In this document: in pieces, positions 1 through 10,784 of the stretch
Position numbering within the stretch: position 1 is the stretch's first letter
Layout of the letters: every line of letters begins with the position of its first letter
Origin: Azolla caroliniana
Lineage: Eukaryota > Polypodiophyta
NCBI GenBank assembly: GCA_043228905.1
Contig: JBHGNT010000011.1
Span: 14,074,001 to 14,138,000 of the forward strand
DNA: 64,000 bases
Direction: 5' to 3'
Translations under genes and position numbers: made by a program
Notes under the pieces: model-generated
The model's input: the letters and a program-made list of their open reading frames with translations, nothing else
Told to the model about the DNA's origin: nothing
Databases searched by the model: none

Positions 1-288
1 ATCACCGACAGAGTAAATCGACCTTCCGGAAAAGGCCTCCGGGAACTCATCTATGGTCGGTCCGATTCTTGCATTCTGAATGGTCACCTTGTTGACCGGC
101 TGCAGGTCTTGAATAAAGCGCAGCGTGCCGTTCTTCTTTGGCACCGTAAACCACCGATTTGAATACGGGGCACTCAACGGTTCGAGGATGCCCATCTCCA
201 CCTTTTGCTTCAGAAGCTCCATCAACTTCGAGATGTGAGCTCTCGGCACTGGAATCAGATTGAGATTCCACGGTACATGCGGTACCGT
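1..288 (-). pseudogene. Gy2 gypsy element, reverse transcriptase fragment (left piece)
   Basis: Minus-strand translation gives the central reverse transcriptase region seen in its sisters, with QPVNKVTI-like and TIDEF-like motifs just before the finger/palm region. The piece stops at 288, where Gy1 is inserted, and resumes at 7305 in the same element. The downstream half of pol lies beyond the left window edge, so it is partial for two reasons. Assignment to Gy2 rests on the sequence running on across Gy1 and on the shared ccgt duplication. Confidence 0.85.
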
Positions 289-924
289 TGTCGAGGTATT
301 CCTCGCGGATGCGTGGAATGAGGCGGGACCTCGGGGGTCCTGTACCGAAGAGTAAGAGAGAGAGAGAGAGACCCACTACGTGCGAGCGTAGATTCACAGG
401 GACACGGCCCTTCCACGCAAAGACGCGAGCGGGACAGCGACACAGAAAGACACGAAAGTATGTATGTATTGACAAGACAAACAACAAGAACACGAAGACA
501 ACAAAACACGAAGTCGGTTACAACCGAACAGGCCGGCGAACAGATGCCGATACCTGCTCGTAAACGCACAAAGGGGGATGAGTAGGTTGGAGGTGCTGCC
601 GGAAGCACTCGGGCATTCCTTAGAGCAGCGCGGGCCTCCCGAAACCTGCACAGAAAGAAGCTATGGCGTTTGCAACCAGAAAGAGAGAGAGAGAGAAGCC
701 TTCGCACGCAAACCGACAGCAGTTCGTCCTCGACTCTCCGCGATCCCTCTACCCTCCTCGTCTCCCTCCTTTTATAGGCAAGGAAGGAGCCGTTTCCCCT
801 TTACTCCCTACCTACCGAATCTACCTAGGATCTCCTATGTACAACTTAAGGCGCACGTGCATGAAGAGTCGGTTTCTACGCTCCGGTACACCGATTCCGC
901 TTGTGGACGGTTTTCTTCACGACA
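289..924 (-). repeat. Gy1 3' LTR
   Basis: 636 bp copy of the LTR at 6633-7304, starting TGTCG and ending CGACA on either strand. It holds a short (GA)n run near 356-370 and, on the minus strand, a TATAAAAG-type promoter box near 770-777. It abuts the polypurine tract at 925. Confidence 0.93.
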
Positions 925-940
925 TCCGCCCCCACCTAAC
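925..940 (-). other. Gy1 polypurine tract
   Basis: On the minus strand an AGGTGGGGGCGGA tract lies directly upstream of the 3' LTR start TGTCGTG. It is the expected plus-strand primer, and the same tract precedes the 3' LTRs of Gy3 to Gy6, D and F. Confidence 0.85.
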
Positions 941-997
941 CGCGCATCCACCGGCATGCGCCAAATTGTGTTGGGACGGAGAAAACCGGTCCAGCCT

Positions 998-3900
998 TCA
1001 TTCCCCGCCCGTCGGTTCTTCCTCGGTTTCGGATCGATCGTCGTCCCGGTCCAGGTTAACCGGATCCGGCTCGTCGTCGTGACGCTTCTTGAACGCTTTG
1101 ATCCGTTTCCCAGCTACCGGTATCGCCACTCTCGTGCCGTCGAGTTCCGCCAGATGGTACGTCCCGTTGTCGTTGGCGCTTTGTACCACGTAAGGCCTGA
1201 ACCACCTCCTTGCGAACTTCCGCGTTGCTCGGTGCTGGTTGTCGAAGCTGCTGTCGTAGACTAGCACCCAGTCGCCTTCCTCGATCTTCTTCGGTCGGAG
1301 CCGGTGCGTCCAGTCGAACCGGGCTTTGTTCCTTGTCCTGGCCACCCGAAGCTTTTCCGCAGCCTGCTCCACGTCCTCCGGTCTCCGCTCGAGCTGTCGT
1401 ATGGGCGCCGTCAACAGTTCCTCCCGGCTCATCTCGTCTCTCCAGTCCATGGTTACCCATGAGGAGACCGTACGTTCGATCGGCATGATCGGCTTCTGCC
1501 CAAACATGAGCTCTGCCGGCATGAATCCGGTTACCGAAGTGTGCGTAGTCCGGTCAGCCCACAACGCGTAAGGCAGTAGCCGCGGCCAGTTCCCGACTTG
1601 ACCTCCGCATGCCCGAACTAACGCCTTGACGATCGGTCCGTGTCCGCGCTCCACCTTCCCATTTGCCTCTGGATTGTAAGCAGTGGTAAGCGAGAGCTTG
1701 ACCCCTAACCGGTCGAACAACTCCTCGGCCTCTTCGGCGTCCAACTCCCCGCGATCAGCCACGATCTTCCCGACGCACCCGTACCGGCATATTACGTCCT
1801 CAAGCAGGAACCGACATACGGCCGCAGTCGTTTTGTTCTGAAGGGCCCGGCCTTCCACCTGGTTCGTTAGATCTTCCCGAGCCAGGACCAGATACCGCAT
1901 CTGTCCTACTCCTATCGGCATCGTTACCAGGTCTACCATCCATTTGAAGTGGATGGTCGCAGGGTACGTAGGGTGAAGTTCGTCCCGGTGTCGGACTATG
2001 GAGTGCATCTGACAGCTCTCGCAAGTTGTCACGAATCGATGCACGTCCCGGTACAGTCCCGGCCACCAGTACTTCCCCTTTATCTTCTCGAACGTGGCCC
2101 AGGTTCCACGGTGTCCGGCCCAAGGGCTGTCGTGGTAGGCCGTCAGCAGCTCCTTCTATTCATCCTTCATCGCCACCACCCGGAGCGGAGCGCCGTCCCT
2201 CTTCTTCGGGTGCTTCCATAAGTATCCGTCCCGGAGAAAGAATCGGTGAGCTTTCTTCCGGATTCGGTTGGCCTCGTCCTTCGTCCATGACGCATCCGGC
2301 GTCATTGTCCTCAAGAATCCACCGATCTGGAGCCACTCGCCGTCGTACTTGCTCTCGTCGAAGTCGTTAAGTGCCGGAGTGCTCGTCCCATCGGTCGTCA
2401 CGTACGCCGCCTCGAAGAAGTCCACGCTGACTTCTTCGTCCTCCGAAACCATGCCGCCCTCGTCATCAAACCTCGCCCTCGAAAGCATGTCGGCCATGGC
2501 GTTGTCCTTTCCGGAAATGTGTCGTATCTCCGGGTCCAGGGACTTGATGTACGCTATCCACCTGAGCATCGCCGGGTCCGGTGTCGTGCATCCGGAAACC
2601 ATGCCGAGAATCGGCAGGCAATCCGTCTCGATAATCACTTCTGTCCCGATCAGGTAGTCTTTGTCCGCCTTTACCGCTGAAACGATACCCCAGAGTTCGC
2701 GTTTAACCTGGGCGTACCCTCGCTGTCGCTCACTGAGGACCTTAGCGCCGAATCGGATCGGGAACCGGGTGCCGTTCTTGTCTTCTTGGTTGACGACCCA
2801 TCCGATCCCGGTCGGGCTCGTATCCACCGTTATGTATACCGGGGTTCCCTTCTCGTAGACAGCCTTCCGGAGCGCCGGTGCTGCCGTAAGAGCCTCCTTC
2901 AGCTTCCGGACCGACCCCGTGTGCTCGTCTCGCCACTCGAATCTTTGCCCCTTCTTCAGCAACCCGTATAGTGGCTCTGCAACGTGGGCGTAATGCGGGA
3001 TCCATATGTGGTAGAACGCGCATGCCCCCAGGAACCTCCGAACTTCCGTAACCGAGCTACAGTCGGTCTTCATCGCGGAGATGGCTTCTACCTTTGCCGG
3101 AGACGGCTTCCGGCCATATGGTCCACATAGATGCCCGACCACCAGGATTTCTGATTGCCCGAAGGCCGATTTCTCCCCGGAGAAGGTGAGCCTCGCATCC
3201 TCTAGCCTTTGTAGCACCTTCTCGCAGTCGTCGATGTGTGTTGCTACGAATCGCCGGCATCCGTCCGGCCCGAGTGTCTCGTCCTTCTCTTCCACCGGGC
3301 ACCCCTTTATGGGGATGTCGTCTAGAAACGGTATGGTGATGTCCGGGATGCAATCCCTCAGTACTTTGTTCATTGCATTCACCATGTGGGCCACCGAGTT
3401 GGTCCCTCCTTGTGGCAGGGTACACATTCGCACTAGGCCGAGGGGAGTTCGCATTGTCGTAATGTCTCTGCTCTCCACGGCTAGCTGGAACTGGTCGTAC
3501 CCCGAGTACAGATCACCGACCGAGTAAATCGACCTTCCGGCGAAGGCCTCCGCGAACTCATCTATGGTCGGTCCGATTCCTGCGTTCCGGATGGTCACTC
3601 TGTTGACCGGCTGCAGGTCCTGAATGAAGCGCAATGTTCCGTTTTTCTTTGGTACGGTAAACCATCGGTTCGAGTATGGCGCGCTCGACGGTTCGAGAAT
3701 ACCCATATCGACTTTCTGCCTCAATAGCTCCATCAACTTCGGGATGTGAGCTCTCGGTACTAGAATCGGCTTGAGATTCCACGGTACATGCGGTACCGTG
3801 AATATCACCATCGGCTCCACGATTGTCGAGTCTACGCACCCGATCTCTTCCGGTGAGAATGCAAAGGCTTTCCCGTGCCTTCCGAGCATTCTCCGAAACC

Positions 3901-4465
3901 GGTCTTCCTCCGCCGGCAGTAGGAACCCGCCCCCATCGATTTTGAGCTCCCGGAGCGTTCCGTCGGTGAAGGTGTGTCCTATGCAGGCCGGATCTCGTAA
4001 ACTGGGGTCCGACACCACCCCTCTGATTCGGGACTCGCTGCCCTCCGGCAAGGGTGCCGCGACTGGCCTTACCTTCCGGTCCACAGTCTTGTACTTCGTG
4101 CTAACTCGGGCCGTCCGATCCGACCCGAGCCCCTGACTGAAGTTCGCGATGACTTTGTACATCTCTTCGGAACATACCGGTATCGTCTGGTCTTCGTTAA
4201 GGTCTTCTCCGGCTACCTTCCTCAGCATTCCCAATGTGTCGTCGAAGGAGACCGTCTCCACGGCTCCGCTGATTTCCTCGTCCGGGCCGAGAACTCCGCA
4301 CGCTCGAAGTCGCACTTCCGCCCTTGTCTTTTCTCGGCCGACGATGCCGACTATCATACACCCTCCATTGTTGGAGAAGCAAATTTTTCTACCTATCGTA
4401 CAGTCGTGGGGTCTTTCCCGAGTGTCCGGACTGTCTCGGCCCCACGCCTTGGTAGCCCTCTCTAA
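998..4465 (-). CDS. Gy1 pol: RT, RNase H and integrase (one internal amber)
   Basis: Reverse transcriptase, RNase H and integrase for element copying and insertion. The frame is open from the gag-protease stop (4465) in the -1 frame, through an ATG at 4357, to an amber at 2156-2158. It then continues in the same frame to 998. RT shows YSGYDQFQL near 3500 and an FLDD box near 3317-3330 in place of YxDD. RNase H starts VDTSPTGIGW near 2800. Integrase shows an HHCC finger (2000-2130), Asp in WMVDLV (about 1930), Asp in ADRGELD (about 1755), Glu in KVERGHGP (about 1650) and a GPY motif near 1190. No chromodomain was seen. The amber sits where sister copies have Gln CAG, so this copy probably cannot make integrase unless the stop is read through. 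The aspartates of RT are intact. Confidence 0.88.
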
Positions 4466-4470
4466 AAATC
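4406..4470 (-). promoter_or_regulatory. Gy1 putative -1 ribosomal frameshift site
   Basis: On the minus strand GATTTTTAGAGAGGGC holds the gag-protease stop (TAG, 4464-4462) directly after five T. The pol frame is open from exactly one base upstream. About 20 nt downstream, GTGGGG (4445-4440) can pair with CCCCAC (4411-4406) to form a stem. The same 16 bases and the stem halves occur in Gy2, Gy4, Gy5 and Gy6. Frameshifting itself is inferred. Confidence 0.6.
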
Positions 4471-6588
4471 CTCCCGGTTCTCGCCACCGAGGGATTCGCG
4501 GTTCCTCTCGTGATTCGGTCTCACGGTCAGAAATTGGACCGAATGGCGCCCGTCCTGGCTTTTGACCCTTGCGTAGGCCGAACTGTTGTCTAGCACCTTG
4601 GTCTCCATTCGAGCTGCCGTGATGTATGGTTCCCCTAATATGACCGGGTGCGAGGACGTCTCCTGTACGAAGAAGTGCTGGTCAATCTCGACGTCGCCGA
4701 TCTTGACTCGCATGTTCGGGCAGGCCCCATGCAGTTCCTCGGAGGCGCGCGTCGCCGCCCGTATCTTCCACCCGTGCTTGGTGTTGATCGGCCACTTCCC
4801 CTTCTTATAGAAGTCCATAGACATCAGGTTTATTTCCGAACCGTGGTCCACCAGTGCCACCACCGGTTCCTGAACCTCTCCGATCTTTACCGGGGTCTCC
4901 GTGGTCGCTCGGGCCCAGTGTGGCCTCGAATAGTGGCTCTCCGCCCACTCATCTTCCAGCGCCGAGTCGTCGATGTGCGTCGTCCGCACCTCCACCGGTC
5001 TTTCCGGTTCTGTCTCCGTCGACAGTCTCTTCCGTTTCACCAAGTCTACAATGGAGTCGTGGAACTCCTTCTTGGCGATCCCTAGCACCTCCCGTAATGA
5101 CAGCTCCACTTTGCTGTCGAGGATCCGTTCTTCTAGGACCTTTCGTAGGTCCGTAGTCCTTTCTATTTCTGTCCCCAGTCGGTACCCGCCCTTCCTGGGG
5201 TTATCTTGCGGGCCGGGCCCACCGGCATCGTTCCGTCGTTGCCCGAATCGGGTCTCGTACCGTTGTGAGGGCCCGGCCGCTCCGGCTTTCCCCACTCCTT
5301 TTTCTTCTACCAGAGCCTCATAGTTCCGGCAAGCGGCTTCTACGAAGCCCGTCTTCTCCTCGACCGAATCGCTCCACCCGGTTATTTCCCGGACCCGTCT
5401 CTCAGCGCGGTCCGTTTCATCTTTCCTCAGCCGCGCGCCGGCGAGGCCTTCCAACATTGCCGACCAGGAACCGTCTTTACTCTCCTTTCGGGCCTCGCTA
5501 CCCCTGACCCGAATACCGGCTGACGCCGAGTAGTGGATGGCCTCCACGTGTCGGGCCGCTGCCTCTTCCATCAGTCTCTTCATACCTCCTCGCCCGTCGT
5601 TTCGGCTCAGGGCCCTCCTGGTGTCGCCAGCGTGCACCCGGCCTTCCCACAGGTATACCACCCGGTTTCTCAACGCCTCTGCGAAATCGCCGCAGTCCTT
5701 CCGAATGTGGCCGACCTCGTCGCACCACATGCACTTGTTCCCCGCTACCGGCCGTCGGTCACGAGCCGGTTCGCCGCCTTCCCTTCGAGTCTGGGTGATC
5801 TGGAGATCCTTTATCGCCCGCGTCAACTCCTCTAGCGCTGCTCCTCCGGACGAGCCATTGACCATGCTGGTCGAAGCCGGACCGGTTTCGAGCCATTCTC
5901 GGGTTTCTTCCCTTCGCACTTGCGGTGCCGGTTCAAGCCTCCTGGCTGTAACAGAGCCCGCACCTGCCGCCCCGTTGTCAGCCCATTCTCGCCGTTTGTC
6001 GAAACGGCCACAGACTCTCTTAACCGCAGCCCAGTCGGTTGTCAGCCCGTCTTCAGTTTCCAGCAGCGAGCCGACTTGATCCCGGTCCCGCTCGTCCACC
6101 GACTTGACGAACAGTAGGACTCGGCTCGTATCCAGAATGGTTCGGTCTAGCGCCGAAAGGCGCGCAAAGCATTCTTCGAACTCCCGGAGGAGTGCCGACG
6201 CGTTTCTTCCTTTGCCGGGGGACTCCACCCATTCCATGAAGTCCCGTTTCGAAAGCCGGAGCGCGTCGTCCAGCCCATATTTCTCTAGGAGTTGGCCTTC
6301 GAACTCCTCCCAGGTACGGCTCTCCGCCCGTACCTCGAGCACCTCCGCATGGATGCTCAGCATCGCCACTCGAGGGAACCCGGCAAGACGCCTCTCTTCC
6401 GGGATGTCCCGCATCAGCATTTCCGCCCCGTAGGACGCCAAATACTTCGTAGCATCCTTTCCGCCGAAACGGCCGATCGTACCGACGACCGCCTCAATGG
6501 CTCTGTCGAGGGCACCGGTGCCCTCGTAAGTGCTCAATATCCGATCCACGGCCAAAGCCATGGCCTCTGCAAGATCCGACTCCCTCAT
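4462..6588 (-). CDS. Gy1 gag-protease polyprotein
   Basis: About 708 residues. I start it at the ATG at 6588 because MRxSDLAEAMA is the conserved gag start in the sisters; the frame is open upstream through the LTR, but that extension is LTR sequence. The N-terminal two thirds is capsid-like. A CX2CX4HX4C zinc knuckle (CMWCDEVGHIRKDC) lies near 5690-5735. The C-terminal part is an aspartic protease with VALVDHGSEIN near 4838-4860, so the active-site triplet is DHG rather than DSG or DTG. The ORF ends EDF-stop at a run of five T. It is fully open and may be functional in trans. Confidence 0.9.
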   Translation of the reverse strand: MRESDLAEAMALAVDRILSTYEGTGALDRAIEAVVGTIGRFGGKDATKYLASYGAEMLMRDIPEERRLAGFPRVAMLSIHAEVLEVRAESRTWEEFEGQLLEKYGLDDALRLSKRDFMEWVESPGKGRNASALLREFEECFARLSALDRTILDTSRVLLFVKSVDERDRDQVGSLLETEDGLTTDWAAVKRVCGRFDKRREWADNGAAGAGSVTARRLEPAPQVRREETREWLETGPASTSMVNGSSGGAALEELTRAIKDLQITQTRREGGEPARDRRPVAGNKCMWCDEVGHIRKDCGDFAEALRNRVVYLWEGRVHAGDTRRALSRNDGRGGMKRLMEEAAARHVEAIHYSASAGIRVRGSEARKESKDGSWSAMLEGLAGARLRKDETDRAERRVREITGWSDSVEEKTGFVEAACRNYEALVEEKGVGKAGAAGPSQRYETRFGQRRNDAGGPGPQDNPRKGGYRLGTEIERTTDLRKVLEERILDSKVELSLREVLGIAKKEFHDSIVDLVKRKRLSTETEPERPVEVRTTHIDDSALEDEWAESHYSRPHWARATTETPVKIGEVQEPVVALVDHGSEINLMSMDFYKKGKWPINTKHGWKIRAATRASEELHGACPNMRVKIGDVEIDQHFFVQETSSHPVILGEPYITAARMETKVLDNSSAYARVKSQDGRHSVQFLTVRPNHERNRESLGGENREDF

Positions 6589-6610
6589 CTTCTGCTCTTC
6601 TGCCGCCTCT

Positions 6611-6632
6611 TTCACGTCGGGTTCACCAAATA
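6611..6632 (-). other. Gy1 primer-binding site
   Basis: Two bases inside the 5' LTR, the minus strand reads TTTGGTGAACCCGACGTGA. TGG at the start matches a tRNA CCA end. I could not match it to initiator Met or another tRNA from memory. All gypsy copies here except the chromovirus share it. Confidence 0.75.
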
Positions 6633-6695
6633 TGTCGAGGTATTCCTCGCGGATGCGTGGAATGAGGCGGGACCTCGGGGGTCCTGTACCGAAGA

Positions 6696-6753
<58 letters not shown>

Positions 6754-7304
6754 CACTACGTGCGAGCGTAGATTCACAGGGACACGGCCCTTCGACGCAA
6801 AGAAGCGAGCGGGACAGCGACACAGAAAGACACGAAAGTATGTATGTATTGACAAGACAAACAACAAGAACACGAAGACAACAAAACACGAAGTCGGTTA
6901 CAACCGAACAGGCCGGCGAACAGATGCCGATACCTGCTCGTAAACGCACAGAGGGGGATGAGTAGGTTGGAGGTGCTGCCGGAAGCACTCGGGCATTCCT
7001 TAGAGCAGCGCGGGCCTCCCGAAACCTGCACAGAAAGAAGCTATGGCGTTTGCAACCAGAAAGAGAGAGAGAGAGAAGCCTTCGCACGCAAACCGACAGC
7101 AGTTCGTCCTCGACTCTCCGCGATCCCTCTACCCTCCTCGTCTCCCTCCTTTTATAGGCAAGGAAGGAGCCGTTTCCCCTTTACTCCCTACCTACCGAAT
7201 CTACCTAGGATCTCCTATGTACAACTTAAGGCGCACGTGCATGAAGAGTCGGTTTCTACGCTCCGGTACACCGATTCCACTTGTGGACGGTTTTCTTCAC
7301 GACA
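6633..7304 (-). repeat. Gy1 5' LTR with expanded GA microsatellite
   Basis: 672 bp. It differs from the 3' LTR mainly by a much longer (GA)n run (about 6698-6750). A TATAAAAG-type box lies on the minus strand near 7150-7157, about 500 nt upstream of the internal end of the LTR. Confidence 0.93.
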
Positions 7305-7982
7305 CCGTGAAGATCACCATCGGTTCGAAAACTGTCGGGTCTACGGACTTGATCTCCTCCGGTGAGAATGCAAAAGCCTTCCCGTGCCTCCCGAGCATTC
7401 TCCGAAACCGGTCCTCCTCCGCCGGCAGTAGAAAGCCACCCCCACCGACCTTGAGCTCCCGTAGCGTTATGTCGGTGAACCGGTGCCCTATGCCAGCTGG
7501 GTTCCGTAAACTTGGGTCCGACGTGACCCCTTTTATCCGCTCCTCGTTGCCCTTCGGCAAGGGTGCCGCGACTGGCCTCACCTTCCGGTCCACAGTCTTG
7601 TACTTTGTATCCACGCGGGCCGTCCGACCCGACCCGATTCTTTCCCCGAAGTCCGCGATGACTTTGTATATTCCCATCAAACTAACCGGAATAGTCCGGT
7701 CTTCTCTAAGGTCTTCACCAATCACCTTTTGTAACTCGCCCAAGGTGTCGTTGAAAGAGATCGCCTCCACGACGCCGTTGATTTCTTCGTCGGGGGAGAG
7801 GACTCCGCATCCCCTGAGCCGCTTCTCCGGCCTCTTCCTTTCCCGGCCGGTGACACCAGTTATAGTACAACCCCGATTGTCGGAGAACCAAAATTTCCTA
7901 CCTATGGTACAGGTCTTCTTCCCTACTGTACACTTGTGGGGTTTTTCCGGGGTGTCGGCCCCACGCCTTGATAGCCCTCTCT
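7305..7982 (-). pseudogene. Gy2 pol, N-terminal part
   Basis: Matches the N-terminal pol region of Gy1 and Gy5, from the gag-protease stop toward RT. It contains the SFDDTLGEL-type segment (about 7740-7760) and the SPEEIKSVDPT segment next to the Gy1 insertion. Relative to Gy5 there is a short deletion in the frameshift-to-pol linker (about 7940-7960), which puts the -1 frame out of register. The open segment 7297-7770 is real but partial. Confidence 0.85.
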
Positions 7983-10089
7983 AAAAATCCCCTCGGGTTT
8001 CACCTCTGAGGGTCTCGCGGTTACGCTCATGGTTCGGTCGCATCGTCAGGAACTGGACCGAGTGACGCCCGTCCTGGCTCTTGACTCTTGCATAGGCCGA
8101 ACCGTTGTCCAACACCTTGGTCTCCATCCGTGCCGCCGTGATGTATGGTTCTCCTAGTATAACCGGATGTGAGGATGTCTCCTACACGAAGAACTGCTGG
8201 TCGATCTCGACATCGCCAATTTTCACCCGTACGTTCGGGGTAGCTCCATGTAGTTCTTCCGTGGCGCGCGTCGTTGCCCGTAATTTCCAGCCATGTTTGG
8301 TGTTGATCGGCCATTTTCCCCTTTTGTAGAAGTCCATGGACATCAAGTTGATTTCTGAACCGTGGTCCACCAACACCACCACCGGTTCCTAGACATCCCC
8401 GATCTTAACAGGGGTCTCCGTGGTCGCTCTGGCCCAGTGCGGCCTCGAATAGTGGCTCTCCGCCAGCTCGTCTTCTAGCGCCATGTCCTCTATGTGCGTC
8501 GTTCGCACTTCCACCGGCTTCTCCAGCTCTGGCTTTGTCGACAGCCTCTTTCTCTTCAGTAAGTCTACGATGGAGTCGTGGAACTCCTTCTTGGCGATCC
8601 CGAGCACCTCCCTCAGCGACAGCTCCACTTTGCTGTTGAGGATATGTTCCTCCAGGACCTTTCGCAGGTCCGTGGTCCTTTCGATTTCCGTGCTCAATCG
8701 GTACCCGGCCTTCTTGGCTTTATCCGGTGCACCGGTCGCGCCGACCTCATTCTGCCGTTGACCGAATCGGGTTTCGTACCGTTGCAAGGGTCTGGCCCCT
8801 CCAGTTTTAGCTATTCGCTTGTCTTCCACCAGAGCCTCGTAGTTCTCGCATGCGGCTTCAACAAAGCCCGTCTTCTCTTCGATCGGGTCACTCCACTCGG
8901 TTACCTCCCGGACCCGTTTTTCCGCGCGGTCCGCTTCTTCTTTCCTTAACCGTGCGCCGGCAAGGCCTTCCAGCATCAACGGCCAGAATCTGGCTTCGTC
9001 TGTCTTCCGGGCCTCACCACCTCTGATCCGGATCCCTGCTGATGCTGAGTAGTGGACGGTCTCCGCGTGGCGAGCCACCGCTTCTTCCATCAACCGTTTC
9101 ATACCCCCTCGTCCGACATTCAGGTCCAGGGCCCTTCGGGTCTTGCTAGCGTGCACCCGACCGTTCCATAGGTACACCACGTTGGCTCTCATTGCCTCGG
9201 CGAAGTCCCCACAGTCCCTCCGGACGTGGCTGACCGCGTCGCACCACAAACACCGGTTTCCAGCCAGAGGCCTTCGGTCATGGGCCTGTTCGCCGCAATC
9301 CTTCTGTGCCTGTGCAATTTGGAGGTCCTTTACCATCCTAATCAGCTCCTCTACAACTGCTCCTCTGCTCGAGCCTTTGACCATGCCGGTCGAAGTCGAT
9401 CCGGTCTCGAGCTAGTCTCGGGTCTCTTCCCTTCGCGCTGGCGGGGTTGGCTCAAGACTCCTTGCTGCTACAGAGCCCTCCCCTGTTGATCCTTTATCGA
9501 CCCACTCTGGCCGTTTGTCAAAATGGCCACAAACTCTCTTCACCACGGCCCAGTCGGCTGTCAGCCCGTCATCAGTCTCCAGTAGGAGACCCACCTACTC
9601 CTGGTCCCTCGCATCCACCGACTTAACGAACAGTAGGACGCGGCTCGTGTTTAGTACGGTCCAGTCGAGCGCCGAAAGACGCGCGAAGCGTTCTTCAAAC
9701 TCCCGGAGGAGCACTGACGCGTTTCTCCCCTTTTCGGGGGTCTCTACCCATTCCATGAAATCTTGTTTCGAGAGCCGAAGCGCGTCATCAAGCCCGTATT
9801 TTTCGAGGAGCCGACCTTCAAACTCTTCCCAGGTTCGGCTCTCAGCCCGTACCTCGAGCACCTCCGCATGGATGCCCGGCATTGCCACTCGAGGGAAACC
9901 GGCCAATCGCCTCTCTTTTGGAATGTCTCTCATTACTATCTCGGCCCGGTAGGCCTCCAAATAGCTCGTGGTGTCCTTCCCACCGAACCGGCCTATCGTG
10001 CCGACGACCGCTTCAATGGCCCTATCGAGGGCGCCTGCGCCTTTGCACACACTCACTATCCGATCCACAGCCGAAGCCATGGCTTCCGC
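7981..10089 (-). pseudogene. Gy2 gag-protease, with four ambers
   Basis: Same order as Gy1: capsid-like region, CCHC knuckle (CLWCDAVSHVRRDC, about 9215-9260), then the DHGSEIN protease (about 8340-8365). TAG codons interrupt it at 9595-9597, 9412-9414, 8389-8391 and 8182-8184. Each stands where sisters have Gln or Trp, so each is a single transition. The extreme N-terminus is separated from the leader by the sL1 insertion at 10090. Confidence 0.88.
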
Positions 10090-10642
10090 TGTCGTGCCTT
10101 TCGGCTCCGGATCGTTGCGTGAGTCGGGTGGGAACCGCCGAGGTTTTGGACTAGGAGAAAGAAAAATACAAATAAGGCTAGTAAAGAATAGGTATAAAGA
10201 GTTATAAGATAAGAATCTCGTGAATCCCACGAGTTTAGTATATTTAGTCAATATTTAGGTAGTAAGAGAGAATTATTTTAGCAAATTCGTGAATCCCACG
10301 AATATTTTAGATTGATTGATCATTATAGAAAAATAATCAACAAAAACTACAATGTGCTCCCCATCCTTATATAGTGATGGGAGAGACTAAGCATAGCTAC
10401 ATGCTTTTTTTTCTAATATGTTCATGCACACTAAATGTACATGTGATGCTTTTCTAATCCTTGCTTTTATTTGCTAAATATAGTGCTCATGCACGCTAGA
10501 TGTACATGAGTCACTTTTTAGTTGCTTGCGTTTTTCTATAAAATATTCACGCACTCTAAAAATGCACGATTTACCTTTTAATAAAGGTAGGTGCAAATAA
10601 AGCACTTATAGTTATTAAATCTATTTGTAGAACACTAAAGAT

Positions 10643-10713
10643 AAGGTAGCATAATGGTAAAGTTGAGGTTTGGCTACGTGGAGGTACAAGGTTCAAATCT
10701 TGCCCTATGCACG
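10643..10713 (+). other. tRNA-like pol III box pair in sL1
   Basis: TAGCATAATGGTAAAG resembles an A box. GGTTCAAATC at 10690-10699 matches a B box, 30 nt further on. The span is tRNA-sized but the acceptor ends pair poorly, so it is more likely a SINE head or tRNA relic than a functional tRNA gene. Confidence 0.4.
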
Positions 10714-10784
10714 TGATAAATATCTTGATATTCTTATTTTATTTATTGGTGATAAATATCTTGATATTCTTATTTTATTTATTT
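10713..10784 (+). repeat. 36-bp tandem duplication in sL1
   Basis: Two adjacent copies (10713-10748 and 10749-10784) of an AT-rich unit starting GTGATAAATATCTTG, nearly identical, directly after the tRNA-like segment. Confidence 0.8.

Larger units (their letters stand above)
289..7304 (-). mobile_element. Gy1: near-intact Ty3/gypsy LTR retrotransposon
   Basis: Full-length element read right to left: 5' LTR 6633-7304, primer site, gag-protease, pol, polypurine tract, 3' LTR 289-924. It is flanked by ccgt (285-288 and 7305-7308), a 4-bp target duplication inside Gy2. By eye the LTRs differ by about four substitutions plus a GA-repeat length change, so insertion was recent. Only one lesion was seen in the coding region, an amber codon between RNase H and integrase. 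Confidence 0.93.

Noticed and set aside
4102-4357. ATG at 4357 as the true start of Gy1 pol
   Set aside because: The frame is open and conserved upstream of it to the gag stop, and Gy5 and Gy6 have no ATG at this position.
6589-6873. N-terminal extension of Gy1 gag into the 5' LTR
   Set aside because: The extension is LTR and GA-repeat translation. Sister copies start gag at the MRxSxLAE Met after the primer site.
10643-10713. Functional tRNA gene
   Set aside because: Only the A and B boxes fit; the acceptor arms do not pair well and no clean anticodon arm was found.
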